In this document: one piece after another, positions 43,269 to 51,345 of the stretch
Numbering within the stretch: position 1 is the first letter of the stretch
How the letters are laid out: each line of letters begins with the position of its first letter
Assembly: GCA_945861245.1 (NCBI GenBank)
Contig: CAMAUE010000018.1
Coordinates: forward strand, 1-54,147
Direction of reading: 5' to 3'
Source: Singulisphaera sp. GP187
GTDB lineage: Bacteria > Planctomycetota > Planctomycetia > Gemmatales > Gemmataceae
DNA length: 54,147 nt
The notes under the pieces: generated by a model
Database searches by the model: none
Seen by the model: the letters and a program-made list of their open reading frames with translations, nothing else
Told to the model about the DNA's origin: nothing
Program-made: the position numbers and the translations under genes

Positions 43269-45611
43269 ATGGCTCTTCACCGTTGGTTCGTCGTTGCGAT
43301 TGTCTGGTCCGTGGCCTGGTACGCAACGGCACAGACGCAGGTTGAGCTGGACGTCAAGGCACTCGAACGCCTCAACTATCCGACCGACACGAAACGCCTA
43401 ATCGAATTTTTTGAAAAGCAACTTCTCAAGGACGGCGATGACAAGCTCCTCGAAGCAGCTGTCCGCCGACTCGACAGTGGCGTCTTCGCCGTGCGAGATA
43501 AGGCGGCGAAGGATCTGGAGTTTCGCGGTTTGCTCGCCATTCCATTCTTGAAGGCAGGCACGACGGACGCTTCGCTCGAAACCGTTCGGCGCGTCGAGCA
43601 AATCATCGCCAAAATCGAAGACAAGGCGAAGCCCGATGCCATTGCGACGGCGGCACGCGTCTTGGCGGAACGCGGTGATGTCAAAGCAGCTATGGTGTTG
43701 CTCAATTTCGCACCGGCGATCACCGACCCCTATGCCGAGGAAGAAATCCTGACCAGCATCGGTCGGCTCACGATTCGCGGCGACAAAGTCGAACAGATGG
43801 TTCTCGATGCGCTGAATGACAAACAGCCGTTTCGCCGGTCCACAGCGGCATACCTACTCGCTCGCCGCGCCGGTGCGGGCTACCGTGATACGCTACGTGA
43901 CTTGCTCGGTGATGCCAATCCGCGTGTGCGTCAGAAAGTCATGGATGGGCTCTATGGCCAAGGTCTGGAAGAATCTCTGAAGGAACTCCGTTCGGGAGAT
44001 GAGGCTCTGTTAAAGGGGGCGAAGGTCGAGCTAACGGAAAAAGGGTTGCTCGATTATTTCCGCACACGCACTCCTGACGACACCAACTTGAGACGCGCTC
44101 GTGCCTTGGCGTCGGAACTTGGCCACAGTCTGTACCTGAAGCGGGTAAAAGCGAATGCCGAGATCAAGGGCCTAGGTATTTCCGCAATGGCATTTCTTCG
44201 TCAGGGAACGCTCGACTTGAACGCCGAGGCAGCTCGGCGGTTCGACGACAGCCTCATAGATCTCCGCAGCCTAACGAACACACAAATCCCAACCGCGGCC
44301 GCTCGGATGTTGTTACGTCCGTTTGAAGGCAAACACGCGGCGCCCGGCGAAAGCATTCGCGTTCTGTTGGCGTTCACGCCTTTCGCGGACGACGAGACCG
44401 TAGAGGCCGAGATTCTCGCCAGCATGACGCGACTGAGCCTGCGCGAGTCGGCGATTGAGCCTGCATTAGTGACGGCCTTGACGGATGCCATGCCCGCACG
44501 CCGTGCCGCCGCCGCCTATGTGCTCGGTCATGTCGGCGGCAAGCAGCATGTTGCCAAAGTGGCGGTGCTCTTGGACGATACCAACCCCGTGGTCCGAATG
44601 CGGGCCACCCAGGGAATGATCGCTGCCCGAGACAACGTGGCGCTCGGCACCCTTCCGAACCTGTTAATAAGCGTGCCAGACACCTATCTGCCGCTCGTCG
44701 AAGACACACTCAGCAGGCTGGCAGGTGATAAATTACCGACCGAACCCGTGCTTGCCGATTCGCGCGAATCCCGGCAAAAAGCCGCGAAGGCCTGGACGAC
44801 CTGGATCAACGCCAATCAAGGCAAGGTTGATCTCGCCGGCCTCAGCAGCCGTGAAAGCTACATGGGGCTCGTCACCGTGTGCGAGTACGATTCGCGTATC
44901 GGCAATATCCAGGGCCAGGTCTGGGAAGGCCCACGCACCGGCGACACCAAACGCTGGAGTTTCACCGGCGTCGTCGGGGCCATGGACGCTCGCACGCTCC
45001 CCAATGGCCGCGTGCTGGTCGCCGAGAATAGCGGCAATAAAGTCACCGAACGCGACTCCACCGGCAAGGTACTCTGGGAGTTCCGCACGCCCGTCAACCC
45101 CATCTGCTGTCAGCGCCTGCCGAACGGCAACACGTTCATCGCCTCTTACAACATGTTTATGGAAGTGCGACCCGATCAAACCGAGGTCTACCGCCATATG
45201 CCCGGACCGCAGTACCACTTCTTCAGCTGTCACGTCGCTCGCAACGGCAACATCGTCGCCATCACCGCCCAAGGCCAAGTTGTCGAAATGAACGGCAAGT
45301 CTCGCGCTATCGAGAATACGATCAACGCCAACACCCAGGGCAATTGGTGCAGCGTTGAGATGATGCCCAACGGCAACTACCTCGTCGCGTCCATGTTCAA
45401 CAACGGAACCGTTCGCGAACTCGATCGCAAGACCGGCGCCGAGGTTTGGGGCAAACCGTTCACCAGCGCCTTCCGCGCCACGTGTCTGCCCAACGGCAAT
45501 GTCCTCGTCTGCGGCATGAACACCAAGCAAGTCGCCGAGATGGACCGCGCCGGCACGATCCGCTGGACCGTCACCACGCAAGGCCGCCCGTGGGCAGTGC
45601 ACTATCGCTAA
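43269..45611 (+). CDS. HEAT-repeat and beta-propeller fusion protein
   Basis: 780 residues with a signal peptide (HRWFVVAIVWSVAWYATAQ). The first 500 residues hold helical HEAT-type repeats (LLARRAGAGYRDTLRDLLGD, YVLGHVGGKQHVAKVAVLLD) arranged as two related halves. Residues about 510-780 form a propeller with repeated LPNGRVLVAEN, LPNGNTFIASY, ARNGNIVAI, MPNGNYLVAS and LPNGNVLVCG blades, similar to arylsulfotransferase or PQQ-like propellers. ATG 43269 has GGGAG eight bases upstream; GTG 43260 is the alternative. It is likely a scaffold in the cell envelope. No catalytic residues are evident. Confidence 0.83.
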   Translation: MALHRWFVVAIVWSVAWYATAQTQVELDVKALERLNYPTDTKRLIEFFEKQLLKDGDDKLLEAAVRRLDSGVFAVRDKAAKDLEFRGLLAIPFLKAGTTDASLETVRRVEQIIAKIEDKAKPDAIATAARVLAERGDVKAAMVLLNFAPAITDPYAEEEILTSIGRLTIRGDKVEQMVLDALNDKQPFRRSTAAYLLARRAGAGYRDTLRDLLGDANPRVRQKVMDGLYGQGLEESLKELRSGDEALLKGAKVELTEKGLLDYFRTRTPDDTNLRRARALASELGHSLYLKRVKANAEIKGLGISAMAFLRQGTLDLNAEAARRFDDSLIDLRSLTNTQIPTAAARMLLRPFEGKHAAPGESIRVLLAFTPFADDETVEAEILASMTRLSLRESAIEPALVTALTDAMPARRAAAAYVLGHVGGKQHVAKVAVLLDDTNPVVRMRATQGMIAARDNVALGTLPNLLISVPDTYLPLVEDTLSRLAGDKLPTEPVLADSRESRQKAAKAWTTWINANQGKVDLAGLSSRESYMGLVTVCEYDSRIGNIQGQVWEGPRTGDTKRWSFTGVVGAMDARTLPNGRVLVAENSGNKVTERDSTGKVLWEFRTPVNPICCQRLPNGNTFIASYNMFMEVRPDQTEVYRHMPGPQYHFFSCHVARNGNIVAITAQGQVVEMNGKSRAIENTINANTQGNWCSVEMMPNGNYLVASMFNNGTVRELDRKTGAEVWGKPFTSAFRATCLPNGNVLVCGMNTKQVAEMDRAGTIRWTVTTQGRPWAVHYR

Positions 45612-45616
45612 CGATC

Positions 45617-45677
45617 TCCGCTTGCGGCTTCGCGCTCACGTCCAGTCACTTAGTGCGAGCGCTAAGCCGCAAGCGGA
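45617..45677. repeat. Main palindromic repeat
   Basis: Arms 45617-45638 and 45655-45677, one mismatch (CGCGC for AGCGC). It sits between the HEAT/propeller gene and the convergent frameshifted gene. Confidence 0.88.
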
Positions 45678-45686
45678 AAGACCTGC

Positions 45687-46111
45687 CTACTCCCGAATCG
45701 CATCCGATCCGTCATCACCCTTCTCGCGTTTCAGCCGTTCGATCTCCATTCGTAATCGCGCATTCTCGTCTTCAAGCGTCTCGACTTCCCTCGCTTCGAT
45801 CGACGGTTTCGCGTAGGTCACGATGCTATCCTCCGTTAAATATACGCCAGTCATCATGCTCGTTTTTGCGTAGGAATGATGTAAATTGCCATCGCGATCG
45901 GTGTAGTGGACCTCGTAGATGCGATCGCTTTTTCGCCCCACCAGCCGGGGCCAAATGGCGCCCAACCGATCGAGGATACGGTCCCGCCGCGTTGCTCGAC
46001 ATACTCGCGCAGGAGGTCATGATCGAGGTTGCCGGCGAGAACGCGAAACAGGATCGCCAGGCCGATGCCTAGCGGAATAAGCAGAAAAAACAGAGCGCCG
46101 CCGTCCATCAT
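45687..46111 (-). pseudogene. Small membrane protein gene with a -1 frameshift
   Basis: Two overlapping frames read as one protein. The first (from ATG 46111, AAAGGGG five bases upstream) gives a membrane helix (FFLLIPLGIGLAILFRVLAG), then REYVEQRGGTVSSIGWAPF and GPGWWGEK. The frame then must move by -1 at a run of five A (45929-45933 on the plus strand) to continue as SDRIYEVHYTDRDGNLHHSY and TGVYLTEDSIV, ending in a helical tail. Joined, this matches small planctomycete membrane proteins I know with the order helix, EYVxxRGG, WxPFGxGWxGE, RIYEVxYxDxxG. Six A would restore the frame. It may be a lost base, a sequencing slip or a frameshift site. Confidence 0.75.
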
Positions 46112-46157
46112 ATCAGCCCCTTTCACTTCGCCACGCTTGGCCACGAACCCGCAATAT

Positions 46158-46286
46158 TCACCACAGAGGCAAAGAGGCTCAGAGGCTCAGAGAAGAAAAG
46201 ACCGGTAAAATAATCTATGCGCGTCACCGATCGTCAGATAATTTGCCTTACTTGCCTTTCTCTGTGCCTCTGTGCCTCTGTGGTGA
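46158..46286. repeat. Inverted repeat TCACCACAGAGGC
   Basis: Perfect 13-base arms TCACCACAGAGGC (46158-46170) and GCCTCTGTGGTGA (46274-46286), with repeated GAGGCNCAGAG units in both arms. The right arm encodes the C-terminus of the neighbouring membrane protein. Confidence 0.85.
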
Positions 46287-46748
46287 GTGATTTTGGCGGA
46301 GCCGAGGCACGCTCAACAGCACGCACGCCGCGATGCCGAACCATCGGCTGAAACCGCTCGCGAAAACGACCGTGGCGTTGAACGCGATGAAGCCGAGAAA
46401 ACCGTGTACCGTCCACGTCAACCAGCGCGGCTGGTTGCGATGCGAAGCCGGCAAAAGCCAACGCCAGCCGACATCGCCGACCCACACCACCGTGAACAGG
46501 TAATTGACGAACAGCCCGCCGCCCCAGCGCAGCCCGGCAACCGCCGCGGACTGCTCGGCCGTGAAGGCATAGGCCTCGTCGTGGCTCCAATTGTGAAAGA
46601 ACGCAAACGCCGCGATCACATGCAGCAGATACAGCGCGCACCCCGCCGTCCACGCCGCCCGCCGCCAGCCGAATGAGGCGAGGCCGAAGACGTAAAACAC
46701 CATCGCGCCGCGCACCGTCCAGCGGGTGAGGAAATCGCCCAGGTCCAT
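46248..46748 (-). CDS. Membrane protein of unknown function
   Basis: 166 residues with about four membrane helices: AMVFYVFGLASFGW, ALYLLHVIAAFAFFHNWSHDEAY, LFVNYLFTVVWVGDV and VHGFLGFIAFNATVVFASGF. The His-rich FFHNWSHDEAY block after helix two is striking and could bind metal. The C-terminus (QRHRGTEKGK) comes from the dispersed repeat. ATG 46748 is chosen; GTG 46784 gives a longer form. No family is named, though similar unnamed proteins are known to me from planctomycetes. Confidence 0.75.
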   Translation of the reverse strand: MDLGDFLTRWTVRGAMVFYVFGLASFGWRRAAWTAGCALYLLHVIAAFAFFHNWSHDEAYAFTAEQSAAVAGLRWGGGLFVNYLFTVVWVGDVGWRWLLPASHRNQPRWLTWTVHGFLGFIAFNATVVFASGFSRWFGIAACVLLSVPRLRQNHSPQRHRGTEKGK

Positions 46749-46848
46749 GCCGATGTTATAGGCGGCGGGGAATAAGCGAAACACGTGAGCTCAAATACTA
46801 TTGTAGGGTGGCACGAACGTAGCCGAATCGAAGAAGGAGAATCGAAAT

Positions 46849-47265
46849 ATGAGCGATGCAACCCCCGAGAACCAAAGCAACGGCGGCGAGATCCGCGAGG
46901 ATGCGTACGTCTACGCTCTGGAGCAACTGATAAAAGGAACCAAGCCGCGCGACATTCGCGTGAGCTTGATCGACGCTGGCTATCCTCCGAAGCAAGTGGA
47001 GCAGATCATCCAGTATGCGACGAACTATCGCAAGCAGCATGCGAACGATGTGCCCGTCGGTGAAACGAAAGGCGGCGGCCAACTCATTGTCGGTGGATTG
47101 GGCGTCTGGATGCTCAATTTTTTTATCCGGAACTTCTTGCAGACTGTCCGTATCGGAGGGGCGATTCCTTCGCTTATTATGCTCGGCATAGACATTCTTG
47201 GCTTGGTTCTGGTCATCATGGGCATCATCAGGGTCATCCGCCGCAACCGCGCGATGAAACAATGA
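46849..47265 (+). CDS. Small membrane protein with N-terminal UBA-like helices
   Basis: 138 residues. The N-terminal half is a helical unit (VYALEQLIKGTKPRDIRVSL then AGYPPKQVEQIIQYA) resembling UBA/CUE-like three-helix bundles. Two membrane helices follow (LIVGGLGVWMLNFFI region; LIMLGIDILGLVLVIMGIIRV) and a basic end. AAGGAG lies about ten bases upstream of ATG 46849. Function unknown. Confidence 0.72.
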   Translation: MSDATPENQSNGGEIREDAYVYALEQLIKGTKPRDIRVSLIDAGYPPKQVEQIIQYATNYRKQHANDVPVGETKGGGQLIVGGLGVWMLNFFIRNFLQTVRIGGAIPSLIMLGIDILGLVLVIMGIIRVIRRNRAMKQ

Positions 47266-47295
47266 CGCGCACGGTGAAAGTTTCGGGAGGTGCCG

Positions 47296-47544
47296 ATGAC
47301 GAACGACGCCAAGCCAGCAAACAACACCTGGCGAAAACCCGACAAACCATTCCGCCGACTACTGTCCATAGGCTGCTGGCTGTTCGTTGCGGGCGTCGCC
47401 ATCGCGGCATACTGCGGCTGCGACGAGCGCTACGGCGACGACATCGCCAACGTCTGGCTCAAGCTTGGCGGCTGGACGCTGTTCTTTGTCGGATTGGTGT
47501 TGTTTCTGCTTGGATTGTTTCAGTCGCCGATTCGCCGGCGGTGA
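47296..47544 (+). CDS. Small two-helix membrane protein
   Basis: 82 residues with two membrane helices (LLSIGCWLFVAGVAIAAYC and LGGWTLFFVGLVLFLLGLF) and a short loop. GGGAGG lies five bases ahead of ATG 47296. It follows the previous small membrane gene by 30 bases and is probably co-transcribed. Function unknown. Confidence 0.7.
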   Translation: MTNDAKPANNTWRKPDKPFRRLLSIGCWLFVAGVAIAAYCGCDERYGDDIANVWLKLGGWTLFFVGLVLFLLGLFQSPIRRR

Positions 47545-47707
47545 AGGTCGGGAGTCCGAGGCCCACCTCCGTACAACCCGTTTCTCACGAACAGACGCGC
47601 CCGCGAACGAATCGCGACGAGATGTCGGCTGGCCAACATGTTCGGCGCTGAAATCCCGAGCAAATTCGGATACAATCTCCGATACACCAATGCACCGGGA
47701 GGCCCTA

Positions 47708-48028
47708 ATGATCCTACCTGATTTCCTCACCCGCGACAGCACCGGCGAAATCCGGCTGACCGGCCATCGGATTGGCCTGTACCACCTCGTGCGGTATTAT
47801 GACGACGGTTACTCCGCGGAGATGCTTGCATGCCAGTTCCCTGGCTTGCAATTGGCGATGATACATAAAGCAATCGCTTATTATTTGGAGAATAAAAACG
47901 GCGTGGATGCCTACATCGCTTCCTGTCGCGAAGAATTGGATCGCCAACGCACGGCAAAGCCAGAGGGGCTACCATTGAAAACGTTGCGAGAGCGGCTGAT
48001 TGGGATGCAGCATGCGAAAGGGGCCTAA
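47708..48028 (+). CDS. DUF433-type antitoxin candidate
   Basis: 106 residues. DUF433-like: FLTRDSTGEIRLTGHRIGLY, the helix-turn-helix-like LVRYYDDGYSAEMLACQFPGL and the end IHKAIAYYLENKNGVDAYI. Such proteins are antitoxins for DUF5615 PIN-like toxins. GGGAGG lies five bases before ATG 47708. The toxin gene starts three bases after the stop, so the two are coupled. The direct repeat GGATAC/CGATAC (about 47666-47685) upstream may be part of a self-regulation site. Confidence 0.87.
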   Translation: MILPDFLTRDSTGEIRLTGHRIGLYHLVRYYDDGYSAEMLACQFPGLQLAMIHKAIAYYLENKNGVDAYIASCREELDRQRTAKPEGLPLKTLRERLIGMQHAKGA

Positions 48029-48031
48029 GTC

Positions 48032-48397
48032 ATGCTGCGCTTTTTGCTGAACGAGCATCTGCGCGGCCCGTTGTGGTCAGCAATACTACGGCACAATGTG
48101 ATGGGCGGACTCCCGATCGATGCGGAACGTGTTGGCGACCCCTCGGACTTGCCGCTCGGAATAGACGATGCGACGATATTGATTTGGGCTGAGCGTGAAG
48201 GGCGGATTCTCCTCACCGAAGATGTACATACCATGCCGGGCCATCTCCGCCAGCATCTACTCTCAGGGAAACATTCTCCAGGCATATTAGTCAGCAGCAT
48301 CGGTTTCTCAATCAAAGAACTTGTGAGCTGGCTAGAATTAGTCGCCCACGCTGGCGAGCCGGGCGACTACTTGGATACGCTCATTTACTTGCCTTGA
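48032..48397 (+). CDS. DUF5615 PIN-like toxin candidate
   Basis: 121 residues. DUF5615 (Mut7-C/PIN-like): FLLNEHLRGPLWSAI has the first acidic residues at the usual place (Asn-Glu where Asp-Glu is common), then DDATILIWAEREGRILLTED and HSPGILVSS. PIN-type proteins cleave RNA. In this pair the upstream DUF433 protein is expected to neutralise it. It is three bases downstream of the antitoxin gene. Confidence 0.88.
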   Translation: MLRFLLNEHLRGPLWSAILRHNVMGGLPIDAERVGDPSDLPLGIDDATILIWAEREGRILLTEDVHTMPGHLRQHLLSGKHSPGILVSSIGFSIKELVSWLELVAHAGEPGDYLDTLIYLP

Positions 48398-48454
48398 TTT
48401 GTAATGTCTTAATTAGGATCGCCGCGTTCTGAATGTCTTACTCGGCTCATCGTT

Positions 48455-48555
48455 GACGCCGCCGACAAAAGTCGCTTTACGAGCCGGAAGCGTAAGCGAC
48501 GGACTGGAGAAATCCGTCGCTTACGCTTCCGGCTCGTATTTTTGTCGGTGGCGTC
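48455..48555. repeat. Long nested palindrome
   Basis: Inner perfect 26-base arms (48478-48503 and 48513-48538, 9-base loop), continued by outer arms GACGCCGCCGACAAAA (48455-48470) and 48539-48555 with one mismatch. The whole hairpin has more than 40 paired bases. It lies between the toxin gene and the acetamidase gene. Its core GTCGCTTACGCTTCCGGCT is close to GTCGCTTGCGCGTCCGGCT at 36543-36604. Confidence 0.9.
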
Positions 48556-48592
48556 ATCGTTTAATTGATTTGTATTTCCCTGGAGTCCCCCC

Positions 48593-49555
48593 ATGCAACG
48601 AATCCCTCGCGAACTCGCCCGTAAATACGCCTTCGACTGGCGCGACGAACCGCTGCTGCGCGTGCAGCCAAACGAGGCATTCGAACTCGAAACCTACGAC
48701 GCCAGCACTGGCTACTTCAAATCGGAATCCGACAAGGCGATCCCCGGCAAACGGCCCGGCTTTGACCGCGTGCCTGCCCTTGCCAACCCGATCGCGGGGC
48801 CGATCTTTCTCGAAGGCGCTCAGCGTGGCGATATGCTCGTCATCACGCTTGAAGCGATCACCGTGGACGATTACTCCTGGGTCGCGATCGGCCCACGCCG
48901 TGGCCCCGCCGGCGAGTTGACGCGCTGGCCGGAACTCTCTACCGAATATACGACGAAAATATTTCAACACACCAAAGGCCCCAGCGGCACGACACGCGAC
49001 GGCACGCTGCACTTCAATCACAAAATCTCCTGGCCGATCACGCCATTCGTCGGCACGATCGGCATCGCCCCGGATCGCGAAGTCACGACCAGCCTCGACG
49101 GCCAAGGCGAATGGGGCGGGAATCTCGACATCCGCGATGTCACCGTCGGCAACAAGATCTACCTGCCGATCCATCATCCCGGCGCGCTCTTTTACCTGGG
49201 CGACGTTCACGCCTCGCAGGGCGACACCGAATTCACCGGCACCGCCGCCGAGACGAAGGCGACGGTCCGCGTGAAACTCGACATCGTCAAATCGAAAAAG
49301 ATACCGTGGATGCGTATCGAAAAGCCCGACGCCCTTATCGCGATCAGCGCCAACAAACCGCTCGAAATCGCCGTCGAGACCGCCACGTTTCACCTCATGG
49401 ACTGGCTCATCACCGAATACGGATTTTCACCTACGGATGCCTACTGCCTGGTCAGCACCTGTCCGGACTTTCGCATCAACGTCTATCAGATGTGCAAGAT
49501 CGGCAAGCTTTCGTTCGTAGCCGGCGCCGAAATGCCTAAGAAATACTTGAGTTAG
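48593..49555 (+). CDS. Acetamidase/formamidase family protein
   Basis: 320 residues. FmdA/AmdA-type hydrolase, which releases ammonia from small amides. Typical blocks: GPIFLEGAQRGDMLVITLEAI, GTIGIAPDRE, GQGEWGGNLDIRDVTVGNKI, LPIHHPGALFYLGDVHASQGDTE (in parts), and the C-terminal DAYCLVSTCPDFRINVYQM. No signal peptide is seen. ATG 48593 is the start, with TCC CCC upstream and no clear ribosome site. It stands alone before the integrase gene. Confidence 0.9.
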   Translation: MQRIPRELARKYAFDWRDEPLLRVQPNEAFELETYDASTGYFKSESDKAIPGKRPGFDRVPALANPIAGPIFLEGAQRGDMLVITLEAITVDDYSWVAIGPRRGPAGELTRWPELSTEYTTKIFQHTKGPSGTTRDGTLHFNHKISWPITPFVGTIGIAPDREVTTSLDGQGEWGGNLDIRDVTVGNKIYLPIHHPGALFYLGDVHASQGDTEFTGTAAETKATVRVKLDIVKSKKIPWMRIEKPDALIAISANKPLEIAVETATFHLMDWLITEYGFSPTDAYCLVSTCPDFRINVYQMCKIGKLSFVAGAEMPKKYLS

Positions 49556-49653
49556 GTCAATTCTTCAAGGAAGGATAATACTGGCCTGGACGGAATGGCT
49601 GGACTGAATTACGATGGGAGTGACCACAAACACGCTTCCTGTCGGAGTTCTTC

Positions 49654-50862
49654 ATGGCACGCAAGGCATCCGTACGCTACTGGCCCGGCCGCAAGGGGGG
49701 TGGCTACTTCTGCGTCTACAAGGGCGAACGCCGCGAACTGGCCCTCGGGCCTGACGACGCCCCCGACGGCCCCACCTATCTGGCCGCCTTGGAGCTGTTT
49801 CAGAAGATCATGAAGGGCGAGGCCGAGATGGTTGCAGCCGCCCTCGCGCCCGCGGCAACCACTGTACGTGAGGTGCTGGACGAGTACCTCAAACACATCA
49901 GCAAATGCAAGAAGCCGGGGACCGTAGAGATCCGCCTCCGCTCCTTTGAGCCGTTCGTGGACCACCGGCCCGTCGCGTCGAAGCCCGCCCTCGGCGAGCG
50001 GCCTGTCGCCTCGTTGACGCACCTGGATGCCTACCGCTTCATGGAGCACATGGAGACGGTCCCGCGGCCCCACCGGCGGCGGAAGGAACAGAAGGCCCGC
50101 AAGCCCGTGACCTGGGGTGCAGGGTCGCAGCGGAACTTCGCGCAAGGCGTGACGGCCGCGTTCAACTGGGCAGTGACGGCCGGGATGATCGCCAAGAACC
50201 CGCTCATGGGGTTGGAGAAGCCGGCGCCGACCTCGCGGGGTGCCGAGGCGCTGCTGGGGACGAACGCGGCGGAGATCGAGGCCGCGCACGAGCAGATCAT
50301 GGCGGCGTCGCGGGCGCACTGGAAGCCGTTCATCCAGGCGCTCAAGGACACCGGGGCCCGGCCCGGCGAGTTGGCCGCGGCCACCGCCGCCGACTTCGAC
50401 GCGAAGCTCGGCGCGTTCGTGTTTCGCAAGGAGATGACGCGTCGCAGCGACCGCTTCGCCCACAAGACCTCCCGGCACAAGGATCGCGTAATCTACCTGT
50501 CGGGGCCGACGCTGGAGACGGTGAAGGAACTGGTGAAGCGCTACCCAACCGGACAGCTCTTCCGCCGTCGCAACGGCAAGCCTTTCGACAAGGTTAACTT
50601 CGTGGACCGCTTCATGAAACTCCGCAAGCGGTTGCGGATGCCGGGGCTGACCGCCTACTCGTACCGCCACAGCTGGGCGACGGAAATGCTGAAGGCGGGC
50701 ATGGACGTGGATACGCTCGCGTCCCTCATGGGCAACAGCCCCGCCGTTATACGCCAGCACTACTCGCACCTGCTGGCAGACCGGCAGGGCCTGCGGGAGA
50801 AGCTAGAGCGGTTCAGGACTGTGGTGGCAGGAACGCAAACTGTTTCTGGGGGTGCGCAATAG
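49654..50862 (+). CDS. Tyrosine recombinase (integrase)
   Basis: 402 residues. An N-terminal arm domain, a core-binding domain (VREVLDEYLKHISK; AFNWAVTAGMI) and the catalytic domain. Residues: Arg236 (DTGARPGEL), Lys near 271-276, Tyr335/Arg338/His339 in AYSYRHSWATEML, Asn361 (LMGNSPAVIRQHYSHL) and the nucleophile Tyr370. Two positions that are usually His (335 and 361) are Tyr and Asn. The gene is markedly GC-rich compared with its neighbours. The 3' end overlaps the convergent excisionase-like gene by 50 bases. It drives integration of the element to its right. Confidence 0.93.
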   Translation: MARKASVRYWPGRKGGGYFCVYKGERRELALGPDDAPDGPTYLAALELFQKIMKGEAEMVAAALAPAATTVREVLDEYLKHISKCKKPGTVEIRLRSFEPFVDHRPVASKPALGERPVASLTHLDAYRFMEHMETVPRPHRRRKEQKARKPVTWGAGSQRNFAQGVTAAFNWAVTAGMIAKNPLMGLEKPAPTSRGAEALLGTNAAEIEAAHEQIMAASRAHWKPFIQALKDTGARPGELAAATAADFDAKLGAFVFRKEMTRRSDRFAHKTSRHKDRVIYLSGPTLETVKELVKRYPTGQLFRRRNGKPFDKVNFVDRFMKLRKRLRMPGLTAYSYRHSWATEMLKAGMDVDTLASLMGNSPAVIRQHYSHLLADRQGLREKLERFRTVVAGTQTVSGGAQ

Positions 50863-51088
50863 CAGCCGACCGTTGAGGTGACATGGGGACTGGAGTGGGC
50901 TCGCCAGGATCCTCAGTCGCCTTTAGGTACTCGTCGAGCTGCGCCTGGCTGACGCGGATAGCACCATTTCGCCGGCGCGTGAAGCGGTGGCATCGCAACA
51001 TCCCGCCCTCGATCAAGGCGTAGATTTGGCTTTTTGAAAGCTTCAGCATCTCAACCAAATCTGTCACGGTGTAAAATGTCGCTACCAT
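50813..51088 (-). CDS. Excisionase-like helix-turn-helix protein
   Basis: 91 residues. A MerR/excisionase-type winged HTH: YTVTDLVEMLKLSKSQIYAL, IEGGMLRCHRFTR and GAIRVSQAQLDEYLKATED, followed by a Pro-rich tail. ATG 51088 begins the domain. It likely controls excision or the element's own genes. The last 50 bases overlap the end of the integrase gene on the other strand. Confidence 0.85.
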   Translation of the reverse strand: MVATFYTVTDLVEMLKLSKSQIYALIEGGMLRCHRFTRRRNGAIRVSQAQLDEYLKATEDPGEPTPVPMSPQRSAAIAHPQKQFAFLPPQS

Positions 51089-51345
51089 TGCACACTTATC
51101 ATTTCCTTCACTTGATCGTACGTGAGCTTTCCTTGGCCCTTGCAGCACCATTCGCAAGCGCCCCATTGTAATTAGCCGGCGACCACAACCGGTGTCCGTC
51201 GCGTATGATTTCTAATATGAGATGGCGATGCTAACGTTCCTGCTCGTTTCGCCATGCTCTTGATCACCTCGACTGGCCAGTTTACAATCTGTCGCTTTGT
51301 GGTTGTCGCGCTGATCACAGTGACGTACAGCAGCACCTTTTGTGT

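Noticed and set aside
3736..45677. Palindrome copies as a CRISPR array or as attachment sites
   Set aside because: Copies are far apart with genes between; arms form inverted, not direct, repeats.
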